A stretch of DNA of 64,000 nucleotides from Paraburkholderia tuberum STM678 (GCF_902833905.1 NZ_CADFGP010000017.1:62001-126000), one strand, 5' to 3'. Shown: positions 37,032 through 47,245, counted from the first letter of the stretch. Notes: generated by a model from the sequence alone, not told the origin. Numbers and translations: made by a program.

Positions 37032-38228
37032 TCAGGCATAGCGACGCAGTCGCATCGCGAAGTCTTGCAGCGCCTTGATACCGCTCTGCTCTGCGCGATG
37101 GCACCAGTCCTGCAATTGCACCAGCAATTGCTCGCGCGACGCGTTGGAGCGCTCCCACATCGCCGCCAGTTCGTTGCGCATGTCGATGTAGGTCTTCAGC
37201 TTCTGGCTGTTCGCGAAAATCTGCGGCAGCTGGAGCTTCTGCGGCTCGTTCAGGCCCGCCTCTTCCTTGTGGAACCAGCTGCGCGCACCACGCATCACCT
37301 GATACTTTTCGCGCGCGCCGACTTCCTTCAGATGCGCGAGCTCCTGGCGGTATGCGCGCTTGATCGCTTTCGCGTAACGCGCCATCACTTCGTAGCGGTT
37401 CGCGAGCACGGCCTGCAGCGTGTCCTGATCGAGCACGAGCTTGCCGGTGGTCAGGCGCGGCGTCGGTGCGACCTTCTTCACTTTGGCCAGACGAAACGCC
37501 TGCATGATGCGGATGTACATCCAGCCAATGTCGAACTCGTACCACTTGTTCGACAGCTTCGCCGACGTCGCATACGTGTGGTGATTGTTATGCAGCTCTT
37601 CGCCACCGATGATGATGCCCCACGGGAAAATGTTGGTGCTCGCATCCGACGAATTGAAGTTGCGATAGCCCCAGAAGTGCGCGAGGCCGTTGACCACGCC
37701 CGCGGCCCAGAAAGGGATCCACACCATCTGCACGGCCCAGATGGTCAGGCCGACGACGCCGAACAGCGCGACGTTGATCACCATCATGAGGCTCACGCCG
37801 AGAATCGGGTACTTCGTGTAGACGTTGCGCTCCATCCAGTCGTTCGGCGTACCGTGACTGAACTTGCGCATCGTTTCTTCGTTTTTCGCTTCGGTGCGAT
37901 AGAGCTCGGCGCCTTCGAGCAGCACCTTCCAGATGCCGCGCGTCTGCGGGCTGTGCGGATCCTCTTCGGTCTCGCATTTCGCGTGGTGCTTGCGGTGAAT
38001 CGCGGCCCACTGGCCGGTCAGCATGCCGGTGGTCATCCACAACCAGAAGCGGAAAAAATGACTGGCGATCGGGTGCAGATCCAGCGCGCGATGCGCCTGG
38101 CAGCGATGCAGATAGACGGTCACGCCGATAATCGTGATGTGCGTCACGATCAGCGTGTACACGACGAGTTGCCACCACGAGAAACGCAGCAGCCCGTGGG
38201 CAAGGAAATCGAGCAAAGAATTCAACAA
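37032..38228 (-). CDS. Acyl-CoA / fatty-acid delta-9-type desaturase
   Basis: 398-residue integral-membrane di-iron desaturase. The three histidine boxes are complete: H41-RCQA-H46, H78RKHH82 and H213NNHH217. Two pairs of hydrophobic segments flank them. Such enzymes introduce a cis double bond into saturated acyl chains using oxygen and reduced ferredoxin or cytochrome, adjusting membrane fluidity. A C-terminal helical extension of about 150 residues (230-398), rich in charged residues, goes beyond the catalytic core. Monocistronic. The regulator is unknown. Confidence 0.92.
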   Translation of the reverse strand: MLNSLLDFLAHGLLRFSWWQLVVYTLIVTHITIIGVTVYLHRCQAHRALDLHPIASHFFRFWLWMTTGMLTGQWAAIHRKHHAKCETEEDPHSPQTRGIWKVLLEGAELYRTEAKNEETMRKFSHGTPNDWMERNVYTKYPILGVSLMMVINVALFGVVGLTIWAVQMVWIPFWAAGVVNGLAHFWGYRNFNSSDASTNIFPWGIIIGGEELHNNHHTYATSAKLSNKWYEFDIGWMYIRIMQAFRLAKVKKVAPTPRLTTGKLVLDQDTLQAVLANRYEVMARYAKAIKRAYRQELAHLKEVGAREKYQVMRGARSWFHKEEAGLNEPQKLQLPQIFANSQKLKTYIDMRNELAAMWERSNASREQLLVQLQDWCHRAEQSGIKALQDFAMRLRRYA

Positions 38229-38316
38229 GGTAAGTTACCTGCAGAACGAGAGATACGAAGCACACGCGGCGCGCGTGTCATGAAAGTGAAAGCATACAGC
38301 GGGATAGGACGATATT

Positions 38317-39320
38317 CTACTTGAAGGGTTCCAAGTGTTTGTAACAAATAGGGATTTTTTGTGCGCTATCAAGTCGATAGCGATTGCCTGGGCACTGGCG
38401 CATGCCTTGGCGCGGCGCGAAACGGGGCTTAACGGCCGTCGTTGGCGGCACGGTCGGCGGGCCTGAGCGCCGGATCGGGGTGGTGTCGGAATCCGGATCG
38501 GTCATCGCCACCGGGTGCGGCATTGCGCCGCTTGCCTGACCGACGATGCGCACCTCGCGTTGCGGGAGCGCAATAGTGATGCCGTGCTCGGAAAAGAGAC
38601 GCCAGATATTGCAGTTGACGGTCGAGAGCACGCCACGCGTGCCGCTCGCCGCGTCTTCGATCCGGAAACCCAACTCGAGATTGATGCCGTCCCGGCCAAA
38701 GCCGACCAGAAATGGCGTCGGCGCCGGTTCGCGCAGCACCCGCGGCACGTCGGCGGCGGCCTGGGCGAGGAGCGTCATATGCGCATTACCGACGCCAAAG
38801 CTCACGCTGTCCATCCACGCGATCACGGCGTTCTGAATGCCCAACAGCGTGAGTACCATGCCGATCCACACGACCACCGACACGATCTTCTCGACGAGAA
38901 ACAGCCACCGATGCTCGCCACCTTCGCGGTTGAACACCCGCCGAAGAAGAACACGATGTAGATCAGCCCAATGCCGGCGAGCGGCACCAGCGCCAGATCG
39001 AGCAGCGCGGTGTCCATGAACTGGCCGGCGATCGCCCGCGCGAGCCACACCAGTGCCGCGCCGATCAGCGGAAAAGCCGCCCGGTCGAGGCTTTCCATGC
39101 CGAAACGCAGGCTCTCGTCGCGCGTCGATTGCGGCCGCTTGATGCGGCGGCGCAGCGTCCGCGCGAGCAGCCACGCGACGAGAAGCGTCGCAAGCAGGAT
39201 CGCGACCTGCCACAGCATCACGCGCTGACCGAAGTCGCGGGCGATGTCGCCGAACATGTGGGTAAAGTCGTATGCATGGATGTCGCCGGAATGGCCGGCG
39301 CGCGCGGATTCATCCGCCAA
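38317..39320 (-). pseudogene. MscS-type mechanosensitive channel, frameshift and deletion
   Basis: Two frames make a broken MscS-family gene. The 5' part (39320 to about 38940) encodes a membrane N-terminus ending YIVFFFGG. A one-base change at about 38940 moves the sequence to the other frame, which continues VFNREGGEHRWLFLVEKIV. After the segment SFGVGNAHMTLL it jumps to ADVPRVLREPAPTPFLVGFG, so roughly 200 residues holding the pore helix and beta domain are absent compared with related channels. The C-terminal cage piece through LPQREVRIVG remains. No functional channel can be made. Confidence 0.82.
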
Positions 39321-39347
39321 TCCGCGCGCCGGCCTGCAGCCGGTTGC

Positions 39348-40607
39348 CTAGCTCTGGCGCTCGAGCACGGCGGCGAAAAAGCCGTCGGTCGCGTGGCGGT
39401 GCGGCCACAGCGACAGGTAGTCGCCCATCTCCAGCTCGATACGCTGCTCGGCAAGGACGTCGCGCGCCGGCACCAGCGCGAAATCAGGGTGATCGGCGAG
39501 GAACTGCTGCACGACCGCCTCGTTTTCGGCTTCGAGAATCGAGCACGTAGCATAGACGAGCCGGCCGCCCTTCTTCACGAGACGCGCCGCGCTCGTGAGA
39601 ATCGACGCCTGCTTCGGCGCCAGCTCGGCGACCGACTCCGGCGACTGGCGCCACTTCAGATCCGGGTTGCGGCGCAGCGTGCCGAGGCCGCTGCACGGTG
39701 CATCGACGAGCACGCGGTCGATCTTGCCAGCCAGACGCTTGATCTTCGCGTCGTGTTCGCTGTCGATCAGCACCGGGTTCACGTTCGACAGGCCGCTGCG
39801 CGCGAGACGCGGCTTCAGCTTCGCGAGACGCCGCTCGGAGATATCGAACGCGTAGAGCCGGCCGGTCGAGCGCATTGCCGCGCCGAGCGCCAGCGTCTTG
39901 CCGCCCGCGCCCGCACAGAAATCGACGATCATCTCGCCGCGCCGAGGTGCGACCAGCGAGCACAGCAGCTGGCTGCCCTCGTCCTGCACTTCGAGCCAGC
40001 CCTGCTGGAACGCGTCGAGCTTGGTGAGCGCCGGCTTGCCGACCACGCGCACCCCGAGCGGCGCGAACGGCGTCGCGCCCGCCTCGATGCCCGCCTTCGA
40101 CAGCGCACCCAGCACGTCGTCGCGGCTCGCCTTGATCGGGTTCGCGCGCAGATCGAGCGGCGCCGGGTAGTTCAGCGCGGCGGCCAGCTGCGCGAGCTCG
40201 GCGGCCTCGAAGCGCGAGCTGAGCGCCTGGCTGATCCAGTCGGGCAGGTTCAGGCGAATCCGCAGCGGCAGGCTTTCCGGGTCGATCTTCGCCACGTGTT
40301 CGAGCCACGTCGCCTCGGCCTCGGTGACGAACGGCTTGAGCGCCGAGCGTCCGGCCGTCTGCATCAGGCCCAGCAGCGCCATGCGGCGCGCGGGGCTGCC
40401 AGTGCCGCTTTCGGCCAGATGCGCGAACTCCATCCGGCGGCGCAGCACGGCGAACACCGCCTCGGCGATCACGCCGCGCTCGGCGTGCCCGAGCTTCGGA
40501 TGCGCGCGGAAGAAGCGGCTCGTGGCGGCGTCGGCGGGGCCGTTCAGCCGCAGCACTTCGGCCAGCAGCGTTTCAGTTTGTCCAATCAGGAAACCATGCA
40601 ATCTCAT
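39348..40607 (-). CDS. RsmB/NOP family rRNA (cytosine-5) methyltransferase
   Basis: 419-residue SAM-dependent RNA methyltransferase. The Rossmann core has DFCAGAGGKTLALG (SAM binding), YAFDISERRL, VDAPCSGLGTLRRNPD and YATCSILEAENE, giving the two conserved cysteines (PCS and TCS) of m5C methyltransferases. The N-terminal domain is shorter and less NusB-like than classical RsmB, so the exact rRNA position is unsure. The start at 40607 overlaps the purN stop (ATGA), indicating coupling. Confidence 0.88.
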   Translation of the reverse strand: MRLHGFLIGQTETLLAEVLRLNGPADAATSRFFRAHPKLGHAERGVIAEAVFAVLRRRMEFAHLAESGTGSPARRMALLGLMQTAGRSALKPFVTEAEATWLEHVAKIDPESLPLRIRLNLPDWISQALSSRFEAAELAQLAAALNYPAPLDLRANPIKASRDDVLGALSKAGIEAGATPFAPLGVRVVGKPALTKLDAFQQGWLEVQDEGSQLLCSLVAPRRGEMIVDFCAGAGGKTLALGAAMRSTGRLYAFDISERRLAKLKPRLARSGLSNVNPVLIDSEHDAKIKRLAGKIDRVLVDAPCSGLGTLRRNPDLKWRQSPESVAELAPKQASILTSAARLVKKGGRLVYATCSILEAENEAVVQQFLADHPDFALVPARDVLAEQRIELEMGDYLSLWPHRHATDGFFAAVLERQS

Positions 40608-41257
40608 GCGCCCTCTCCGGCGGTGTGACCGGCAAAGAGCCATTGCGGCTCCGACGGCGTAAGCGTGACGCGCGAGCCGTCCAGAGCGAGACGCCCTTCG
40701 ACGAACCAGCGCACCGCGCGTGGATAAATGATGTGCTCGGTGGCGAGCACGCGTGCGGCGAGCGTCTGTGCGGTATCGCCCGCCTCGACAGGCACCGCCG
40801 ACTGCAAGACGATCGGCCCGTGATCCAGCTTTGATGTGACAAAATGCACCGACGCGCCGTGGAACCGCACGCCGGCGTCGAGCGCCTGCTGATGGGTCTT
40901 CAGACCAGGAAAGCTCGGCAGCAATGACGGGTGCACGTTCAGCATGCGCGCCGCGTAGTGGTCGACGAAGCGCTCGGTCAGCACGCGCATGAAGCCCGCG
41001 AGCACGACGAGGTCCGGCGCGATGGCGTCGATCTGCTCGGCGAGTGCCGCGTCGAAGCTGTCGCGATCCGGAAACTGGCGGTGGTCGACCACCGCCGTGG
41101 CGATGCCATGCGACGCCGCGAACGCGAGCCCCGCGGCATCGGGACGGTTAGCAATCACGGCGGCGACCCGCGCCGGCCAGCCCTCGCTCGCGCAGGCGCG
41201 CACGATGGCTTCCATGTTGCTACCCCGCCCGGAAATCAGGATGACGAGTTTTTTCAT
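40604..41257 (-). CDS. purN: Phosphoribosylglycinamide formyltransferase PurN
   Basis: 217-residue GAR transformylase of purine synthesis, using 10-formyltetrahydrofolate. Catalytic residues are in place: Asn107 and His109 in MLNVHPSLLPSF, Asp145 in KLDHGPIV. The N-terminal ISGRGSNMEAI binds substrate phosphate. Overlaps the downstream methyltransferase gene by four bases and is divergent from ribF with 138 bp between. Confidence 0.95.
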   Translation of the reverse strand: MKKLVILISGRGSNMEAIVRACASEGWPARVAAVIANRPDAAGLAFAASHGIATAVVDHRQFPDRDSFDAALAEQIDAIAPDLVVLAGFMRVLTERFVDHYAARMLNVHPSLLPSFPGLKTHQQALDAGVRFHGASVHFVTSKLDHGPIVLQSAVPVEAGDTAQTLAARVLATEHIIYPRAVRWFVEGRLALDGSRVTLTPSEPQWLFAGHTAGEGA

Positions 41258-41395
41258 GCGCGGATTTTATCATTCGGCAATCGCCGGACCGCGACCGCGC
41301 AGCCGTCTGTTGCGCCAAGCGTTTATAATCGATTGTTTTGTGGCACCCCGCCCGCGCCCCTATTGCAATCGCAGCAACGCCTGCAACCCACTATC

Positions 41396-42391
41396 GTGAT
41401 AGTCTTCCGCGGCCTTCCCAATGCCGAGAGCCGCGCGCCGTGCGCGCTGACCATCGGCAACTTCGACGGTGTCCACCGCGGCCACCAGGCTCTGCTCGCC
41501 CACGTGCGCGCGGCCGCGAACGCGCGTGGCCTGCCCGTCTGCGTGATGACCTTCGAGCCGCACCCGCGCGAGTTCTTCAACCCGGCCGGCGCGCCGCCGC
41601 GCATCGCGATGCTGCGTGACAAGCTCGAGGCGCTGCGCACCAACGGGGTCGACCGGGTCGTCGTCGAGCACTTCAATCACACGTTCGCGAGCCAGTCGCC
41701 AGATGCGTTCGTCGAGCGGATCATCGTCAACGGCTTGCACGCGCGCTGGATCATGATCGGCGACGACTTCCGCTACGGCGCGAAGCGCGCCGGCGATTTC
41801 GCGTCGCTGCGCACGGCCGGCAAGCAGTACGGTTTCGAAGTCGAACAGATGGCGACGGTCGCCGATCCGTCGGGCGCGCGCATCTCGAGCTCGGGCGTGC
41901 GCGCGGCGCTGGTCGCGGGCGACCTCGACTCGGCGCGCGCAGCGCTCGGCCGCGACTATCTGATCAGCGGCCACGTCACCCATGGCATGAAGCTCGGCCG
42001 CGATCTCGGCTTTCCGACGCTCAATCTGCCGATCGCGCACAAGCGTCCGGCACTGGCCGGCATCTTCGTCGTACAGGTGCACGGCATCGCCGAGCAACCG
42101 CTGCCCGGCGTCGCGAGCCTCGGCCTGCGCCCCACCGTCGACGATTCCGGCCGTGTGCTGCTCGAAGTGCACCTGCTCGATTGGCACGGCGACGCGTATG
42201 GCAAACTCGTGCGCGTCGAATTTCTGAAGAAGCTGCGCGACGAGGAGAAGTTCGTCGATCTCGAAACGCTGACCGCCGCGATCGCGCGCGACGTCGCCAA
42301 TGCCCGCGCATGGTTCGCTGCGGTCGGCGCCGGCACGCCGGGCAGCCGTTCCACCGGTTTCGCCACCTCGGCCACCGACCGAATTAGATAA
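41396..42391 (+). CDS. ribF: Bifunctional riboflavin kinase / FAD synthetase RibF
   Basis: 331-residue enzyme making FMN and then FAD. The N-terminal nucleotidyltransferase domain has GNFDGVHRGHQ and the ISSSGVRAAL motif; the C-terminal kinase domain has GRDLGFPTLNL. The start is GTG at 41396, giving MIVFRGLPNAESRAPCALTI, the expected N-terminus; no in-frame ATG is suitable. No FMN riboswitch was seen upstream. It heads the ribF-ileS-lspA cluster. Confidence 0.94.
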   Translation: MIVFRGLPNAESRAPCALTIGNFDGVHRGHQALLAHVRAAANARGLPVCVMTFEPHPREFFNPAGAPPRIAMLRDKLEALRTNGVDRVVVEHFNHTFASQSPDAFVERIIVNGLHARWIMIGDDFRYGAKRAGDFASLRTAGKQYGFEVEQMATVADPSGARISSSGVRAALVAGDLDSARAALGRDYLISGHVTHGMKLGRDLGFPTLNLPIAHKRPALAGIFVVQVHGIAEQPLPGVASLGLRPTVDDSGRVLLEVHLLDWHGDAYGKLVRVEFLKKLRDEEKFVDLETLTAAIARDVANARAWFAAVGAGTPGSRSTGFATSATDRIR

Positions 42392-42559
42392 CCACCGCGG
42401 TTCGGGCCGGTGCGCCGCGCCGCACGAACCGTCGCCGCGCGCATCGAAGGGCGTCCGTGCTTCACGCGGAGCCGCCTGCCGGGCGCGTCCCACGCTCCTC
42501 GCGCAGCGCGCAATCCGCGCGCCGCTACGCATAGAAACGAATTCACCGCCACCCACATC

Positions 42560-45397
42560 ATGAGCAACAAGAAAGCTGATTCGAAACCGCAGTCCCGCTA
42601 CCCGGTCAACCTGCTCGACACACCGTTCCCGATGCGCGGCGACCTGCCCAAGCGCGAGCCGCAGTGGGTCAAGGACTGGCAGGAACGCAAGGTGTACGAC
42701 AAGATCCGCGCCGCCTCCAGGGGCCGCACGAAGTTCATCCTGCACGACGGCCCGCCGTATGCGAACGGCGACATCCACCTCGGTCACGCGGTGAACAAAA
42801 TCCTGAAGGACATGATCGTCAAGGCGCGCAATCTGGCGGGCTTCGACGCGGTCTACGTGCCGGGCTGGGACTGTCACGGCATGCCGATCGAAATCCAGAT
42901 CGAAAAGCAGTTCGGCAAGTCGCTGCCGGCGGCCGAAGTGATGCAGAAGGCGCGCGCCTACGCGACCGAGCAGATCGAGAAGCAGAAGGCGGGCTTCCGC
43001 CGTCTGGGCGTGCTCGGCGACTGGGACAATCCGTACAAGACGATGAACTTCGCGAATGAAGCCGGCGAAATCCGCGCGCTCGCGAAGATCATGGAAAAGG
43101 GCTACGTATTCCGCGGCCTGAAGCCGGTCAACTGGTGTTTCGACTGCGGCTCGGCCCTCGCCGAAGCGGAAGTCGAGTACAAGGACAAGACCGATCCGAC
43201 CATCGACGTGCTGTTCAGCTTCGCCGAACCAGAGAAGACCGCGCAGGCGTTCGGACTCGCCGCGCTGCCGCGCAACGAAGGCGGCATCGTGATCTGGACC
43301 ACCACGCCGTGGACCATCCCCGCCAACCAGGCGCTGAACCTGCATCCGGAACTCGTCTACGCGCTCGTCGACACGCCGCGCGGCCTGCTGATCCTCGCTG
43401 AGGAACGCGTCGAGGCGTGCCTGAAGCTGTACGGCCTCGAAGGCACGGTCGTCGCGACGACGCCGGGCGAAAAGCTCGTGAACCTGCGCTTCAACCACCC
43501 GCTCGCGTCCGCGCATCCGGGCTACAAGCGCACCGCGCCGATCTACCTCGGCGACTACGTGACGACCGAAACCGGCACCGGCATCGTGCACTCGTCGCCG
43601 GCGTACGGCGTGGAAGACTTCGTGTCGTGCAAGGCGCACGGCATGGCCGACTCGGACATCATCAACCCGGTGATGGGCGACGGCTGCTACATCGAATCGC
43701 TCGCGCTGTTCGGCGGCCTGTCGATCTGGGCTGCCAATCCGCAGATCGTCGAGGCGCTGCAAGGCGCCGGCTCGCTGCTGCGCACCGAGAAGTACACGCA
43801 CAGCTACATGCACTGCTGGCGCCACAAGACGCCGATCATCTACCGCGCCACTTCGCAGTGGTTCGCCGGCATGGACGTGAAGCCGAACGACGGCGACAGG
43901 ACGCTGCGCGAGACCGCACTCGAAGGCATCGAGAACACGGCGTTCTATCCGTCGTGGGGCAAGCAGCGCCTCTTCAGCATGATCGAGAACCGCCCGGACT
44001 GGACGCTGTCGCGGCAGCGCCAGTGGGGCGTGCCGATGGCGTTCTTCGTGCACAAGGAAACCGGCGAGCTGCATCCGCGCACGCTGGAGTTGCTCGAACA
44101 GGTCGCGCAGCGCATCGAGAAGGAAGGCATCGAGGCATGGCAGACGGTCGATCCGCGAGAGCTGATCGGCGAGGACGCCAACCTGTACGAAAAGAACCGC
44201 GACACGCTCGACGTGTGGTTCGATTCAGGCACCACGCACTGGCACGTGCTGCGCGGCTCGCACAAGGACGAGCTGCAGTTTCCGGCCGACCTGTACCTCG
44301 AAGGCTCGGACCAGCATCGCGGCTGGTTCCATTCGTCGCTGTTGACCGCGTCGATGCTCGACGGCCGCCCGCCCTACAACGCGCTGCTCACGCACGGCTT
44401 CACCGTCGACGGCGAAGGCCGCAAGATGAGCAAGTCGCTCGGCAACGGCATCGATCCGCATGAAGTCGCAAACCGCCTCGGCGCGGAAATCATCCGCCTG
44501 TGGATCGCGTCGACCGACTACTCGGGCGAGCTCGCGATCTCCGAGGAAATCCTGAAGCGCGTGACGGAAGGCTATCGCCGCATCCGCAATACGCTGCGCT
44601 TCCTGCTCGCGAACCTGTCGGACTTCGACTTCGCGCAGCACGCGCGTCCGGTCGAAGACTGGCTCGAAATCGACCGTTACGCGGTGACGCTGTCGGCGAA
44701 TCTGCAGAACGACATCCTCGCGCACTACGAGAAGTACGAGTTCCACCCGGTCGTCGCCAAGTTGCAGACGTTCTGCTCGGAAGACCTGGGCGGCTTCTAC
44801 CTCGACGTGCTGAAGGACCGCCTCTACACGAGCGCGGCGGATTCGGTCGCCCGCCGCTCGGCGCAGACCGCGCTCTACCACATCGCGCACGGGCTGCTGC
44901 GCGTGATGGCGCCGTTCCTGTCGTTCACCGCGGAAGAAGCGTGGAAGGTGTTCCAGCCCAATAGCGAAACGATCTTCACCGAGACGTACCACGCGTACCC
45001 GGCCGTGCCGGACGCGGGCGCGCTGCTCGACAAGTGGACGCTGCTGCGCGCGGTGCGCGGCGACGTGACCAAGGCGCTCGAAGAGGCGCGGGTCGCGGAC
45101 CTGATCGGCTCGTCGCTGCAGGCGGAAGTCGAAATCCGCGCGAGCGGCGCGCGTTACGACGCACTCGCGAGCCTCGGCGACGACCTGAAGTTCGTGCTGA
45201 TCACGTCGGCGGCGAACGTCGTCAAGGTCGACAGCGAAGCCGATGAAGGCGTCGAAGTGATCGCGTCGAAGTACCTGAAGTGCGAGCGCTGCTGGCACTA
45301 TCGCGCGGACGTCGGCGCGAACGCCGAGCATCCGTCGCTGTGCGGCCGCTGCTTCAGCAACCTGTTCGGCAGTGGCGAATCGAGGAGCGCGGCATAA
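42560..45397 (+). CDS. ileS: Isoleucyl-tRNA synthetase
   Basis: 945-residue class I synthetase charging tRNA-Ile. The HIGH-type motif is PPYANGDIHLGHA (HLGH at 73-76), the KMSKS loop reads GRKMSKSLGNGI, and the editing CP1 domain has WTTTPWTIPANQAL. A C-terminal zinc ribbon has CERCWHY and a later CGRC. It is the bacterial (mupirocin-sensitive type) form by the zinc ribbon. The ATG at 42560 gives MSNKKADSK; the upstream open frame overlaps the ribF spacer. The stop overlaps the lspA start by one base. Confidence 0.97.
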   Translation: MSNKKADSKPQSRYPVNLLDTPFPMRGDLPKREPQWVKDWQERKVYDKIRAASRGRTKFILHDGPPYANGDIHLGHAVNKILKDMIVKARNLAGFDAVYVPGWDCHGMPIEIQIEKQFGKSLPAAEVMQKARAYATEQIEKQKAGFRRLGVLGDWDNPYKTMNFANEAGEIRALAKIMEKGYVFRGLKPVNWCFDCGSALAEAEVEYKDKTDPTIDVLFSFAEPEKTAQAFGLAALPRNEGGIVIWTTTPWTIPANQALNLHPELVYALVDTPRGLLILAEERVEACLKLYGLEGTVVATTPGEKLVNLRFNHPLASAHPGYKRTAPIYLGDYVTTETGTGIVHSSPAYGVEDFVSCKAHGMADSDIINPVMGDGCYIESLALFGGLSIWAANPQIVEALQGAGSLLRTEKYTHSYMHCWRHKTPIIYRATSQWFAGMDVKPNDGDRTLRETALEGIENTAFYPSWGKQRLFSMIENRPDWTLSRQRQWGVPMAFFVHKETGELHPRTLELLEQVAQRIEKEGIEAWQTVDPRELIGEDANLYEKNRDTLDVWFDSGTTHWHVLRGSHKDELQFPADLYLEGSDQHRGWFHSSLLTASMLDGRPPYNALLTHGFTVDGEGRKMSKSLGNGIDPHEVANRLGAEIIRLWIASTDYSGELAISEEILKRVTEGYRRIRNTLRFLLANLSDFDFAQHARPVEDWLEIDRYAVTLSANLQNDILAHYEKYEFHPVVAKLQTFCSEDLGGFYLDVLKDRLYTSAADSVARRSAQTALYHIAHGLLRVMAPFLSFTAEEAWKVFQPNSETIFTETYHAYPAVPDAGALLDKWTLLRAVRGDVTKALEEARVADLIGSSLQAEVEIRASGARYDALASLGDDLKFVLITSAANVVKVDSEADEGVEVIASKYLKCERCWHYRADVGANAEHPSLCGRCFSNLFGSGESRSAA

Positions 45398-45903
45398 TGG
45401 CGAGAACCATGTCGAAAACGCGCACCGGAAGCAGTTCGCTCGCACCCTGGCTCGGCATCGCGCTGATCGTCATCCTGTTCGACCAGCTGACGAAAATCGC
45501 CGTGCGCAAGGTGTTCGCCTACGGTGTGCCGCACGAGGTCACGCCGTTCTTCAACCTGATTCTCGTGTTCAACCGCGGCGCCGCGTTCAGCTTCCTCGCG
45601 ATGGCGGGCGGCTGGCAGCGCTGGGCATTCACCGCGCTCGGCGTGGTCGCGGCGCTCGTGATCTGCTATCTGCTCAAGCGGCATAGCGGGCAGAAAATGT
45701 TCTGCACGGCGCTCGCGCTGATTCTCGGCGGCGCGCTCGGCAATGTGATCGACCGGCTCGCGTACGGCCACGTGATCGACTTCCTCGATTTCCACGTGGG
45801 CGGCTGGCACTGGCCGGCGTTCAATCTCGCCGACAGCGCGATCACGATCGGCGCGATCCTGCTCGTGATCGACGAGCTGCGGCGGGTACGCGGCACACGC
45901 TAA
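45397..45903 (+). CDS. lspA: Lipoprotein signal peptidase LspA
   Basis: 168-residue inner-membrane aspartyl protease that removes signal peptides from prolipoproteins. It has four predicted helices; the catalytic aspartates are Asp128 (HVIDFLDFH) and Asp146 (FNLADSAI), and the GGALGNVIDR and NRGAAFS motifs are present. The start codon shares a base with the ileS stop (TAATG), the conserved ileS-lspA coupling. Confidence 0.95.
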   Translation: MARTMSKTRTGSSSLAPWLGIALIVILFDQLTKIAVRKVFAYGVPHEVTPFFNLILVFNRGAAFSFLAMAGGWQRWAFTALGVVAALVICYLLKRHSGQKMFCTALALILGGALGNVIDRLAYGHVIDFLDFHVGGWHWPAFNLADSAITIGAILLVIDELRRVRGTR

Positions 45904-45914
45904 CGTCGCCGACG

Positions 45915-45949
45915 TGAGGCACGGTCGCGGCTGCGCGAGCCGTGCCTCA
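45915..45949 (+). terminator. Hairpin after lspA
   Basis: TGAGGCACGG, 15-nt loop, CCGTGCCTCA. A solid stem but no T-run, so it may be a processing or pausing hairpin between lspA and coaBC. Confidence 0.45.
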
Positions 45950-46027
45950 GGTCCGGTTTGAAGCGCGCGGCGACGACGGGCAACGCCCTCGCGCCGCCGC
46001 GCGATCACGCTTTGTCGGAGGCTTTTG

Positions 46028-47245
46028 TTGGCAACCGCAGAACTCGCAGGCAAACACCTCGTCCTCGGCATGACGGGCGGCATCGCCTGCTACAAGATCG
46101 CCGAACTCACGCGTCTGCTGACCAAGGCAGGCGCGACCGTGCAGGTCGTCATGACCGAAGCGGCCACCCAGTTCATCACCCCCGTCACGATGCAGGCGCT
46201 GTCGGGGCGGCCGGTCTTCACGAGCCAGTGGGACGGTCGCGTGCCGAACAACATGGCGCACATCGATCTATCGCGCGAAGCCGACGCGATCGTGATCGCG
46301 CCGGCGTCGACCGACTTCCTCGCCAAGCTCGCGCACGGCATGGCCGACGATCTGCTGTCGACGCTGTGCATCGCACGCGACTGCCCGCTGCTCGTCGTGC
46401 CGGCGATGAACCGGCAGATGTGGCAGAACCCGGCCACGCAACGCAACGTCGCGCAACTGCGCGCGGACGGCGTCGAGGTGCTCGGCCCCGATTCGGGCCC
46501 GCAGGCCTGCGGCGAAATCGGCGATGGGCGCATGCTCGAAGCGGCCGCGACCTACGAGGCGGTCGCGTCGTTCTTCGCGCCGAAAATCCTGTCCGGCCGG
46601 CGCGTGCTGCTGACCGCCGGGCCGACCTTCGAACCGCTCGACCCGGTGCGCGGCATCACCAATCGTTCGAGCGGCAAGATGGGCTTCGCGCTCGCGCGCG
46701 CCGCGCAGCAGGCCGGCGCCGACGTGCATCTGGTGGCCGGTCCGGTCGCGCTGGACACGCCGTGGGGCGTCTTGCGCGAGGACGTGCAGACCGCGCAGCA
46801 GATGCACGACGCGGTGATGCGCGCGGTCGCGGAGGCGGACATTTTCATCGGCGTCGCGGCGGTGGCCGACTGGCGCGTCGACCACGTCAGCGGTCAGAAG
46901 ATCAAGAAGACCGCCGAGCACGCGCTGCCGAGCTTTTCATTCGTCGAGAATCCAGACATCCTCGCCGCGGTCGCCGGGCTGCCGAAGCCGCCGTTCGCGG
47001 TCGGCTTCGCCGCCGAAAGCGACAACCTCGAAGTCCACGGCGAGGAAAAGCGCGCGCGCAAGAACGTGCCGCTGCTGATCGGCAATCTGGGGCCGCAAAC
47101 GTTCGGGCTCGACGACAACGAAGTGATTCTGTTCGAAGCAGGCCGCGCGACGAAGCTGCCACGCGCCGACAAGCAGACGCTGGCGCGCGCGCTGATCGCG
47201 GAAATCGCGAAGCGAGTGCCGCCCGGCATCAGTCCGGTTGGCTGA
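46028..47245 (+). CDS. coaBC: Bifunctional PPC decarboxylase / PPC synthetase CoaBC
   Basis: 405-residue two-domain enzyme of coenzyme A synthesis. The CoaC flavoprotein half covers about 1-180 (GMTGGIACYK, MAHIDLSREAD, VVPAMNRQMW, SGPQACGEIGDGRM). The CoaB synthetase half follows (TAGPTFEPLDPVRGITNRSSGKMG, AVADWR, NPDILA). There is no ATG; two adjacent TTG codons are possible and 46028 is better spaced (6 nt) from GGAGG. The family N-terminus (ELAGKHLVLGMTGG) follows directly. Confidence 0.94.
   Translation: MATAELAGKHLVLGMTGGIACYKIAELTRLLTKAGATVQVVMTEAATQFITPVTMQALSGRPVFTSQWDGRVPNNMAHIDLSREADAIVIAPASTDFLAKLAHGMADDLLSTLCIARDCPLLVVPAMNRQMWQNPATQRNVAQLRADGVEVLGPDSGPQACGEIGDGRMLEAAATYEAVASFFAPKILSGRRVLLTAGPTFEPLDPVRGITNRSSGKMGFALARAAQQAGADVHLVAGPVALDTPWGVLREDVQTAQQMHDAVMRAVAEADIFIGVAAVADWRVDHVSGQKIKKTAEHALPSFSFVENPDILAAVAGLPKPPFAVGFAAESDNLEVHGEEKRARKNVPLLIGNLGPQTFGLDDNEVILFEAGRATKLPRADKQTLARALIAEIAKRVPPGISPVG

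Noticed and set aside
41258..41395. Possible FMN riboswitch upstream of ribF
   Set aside because: Region is too short and lacks the conserved FMN-element segments.
41360..44074. 904-codon open frame on the minus strand opposite ribF and ileS
   Set aside because: Arg/Glu/Val/Ala-rich translation with no domain, lying exactly opposite well-recognised genes; a product of GC-rich codon bias.
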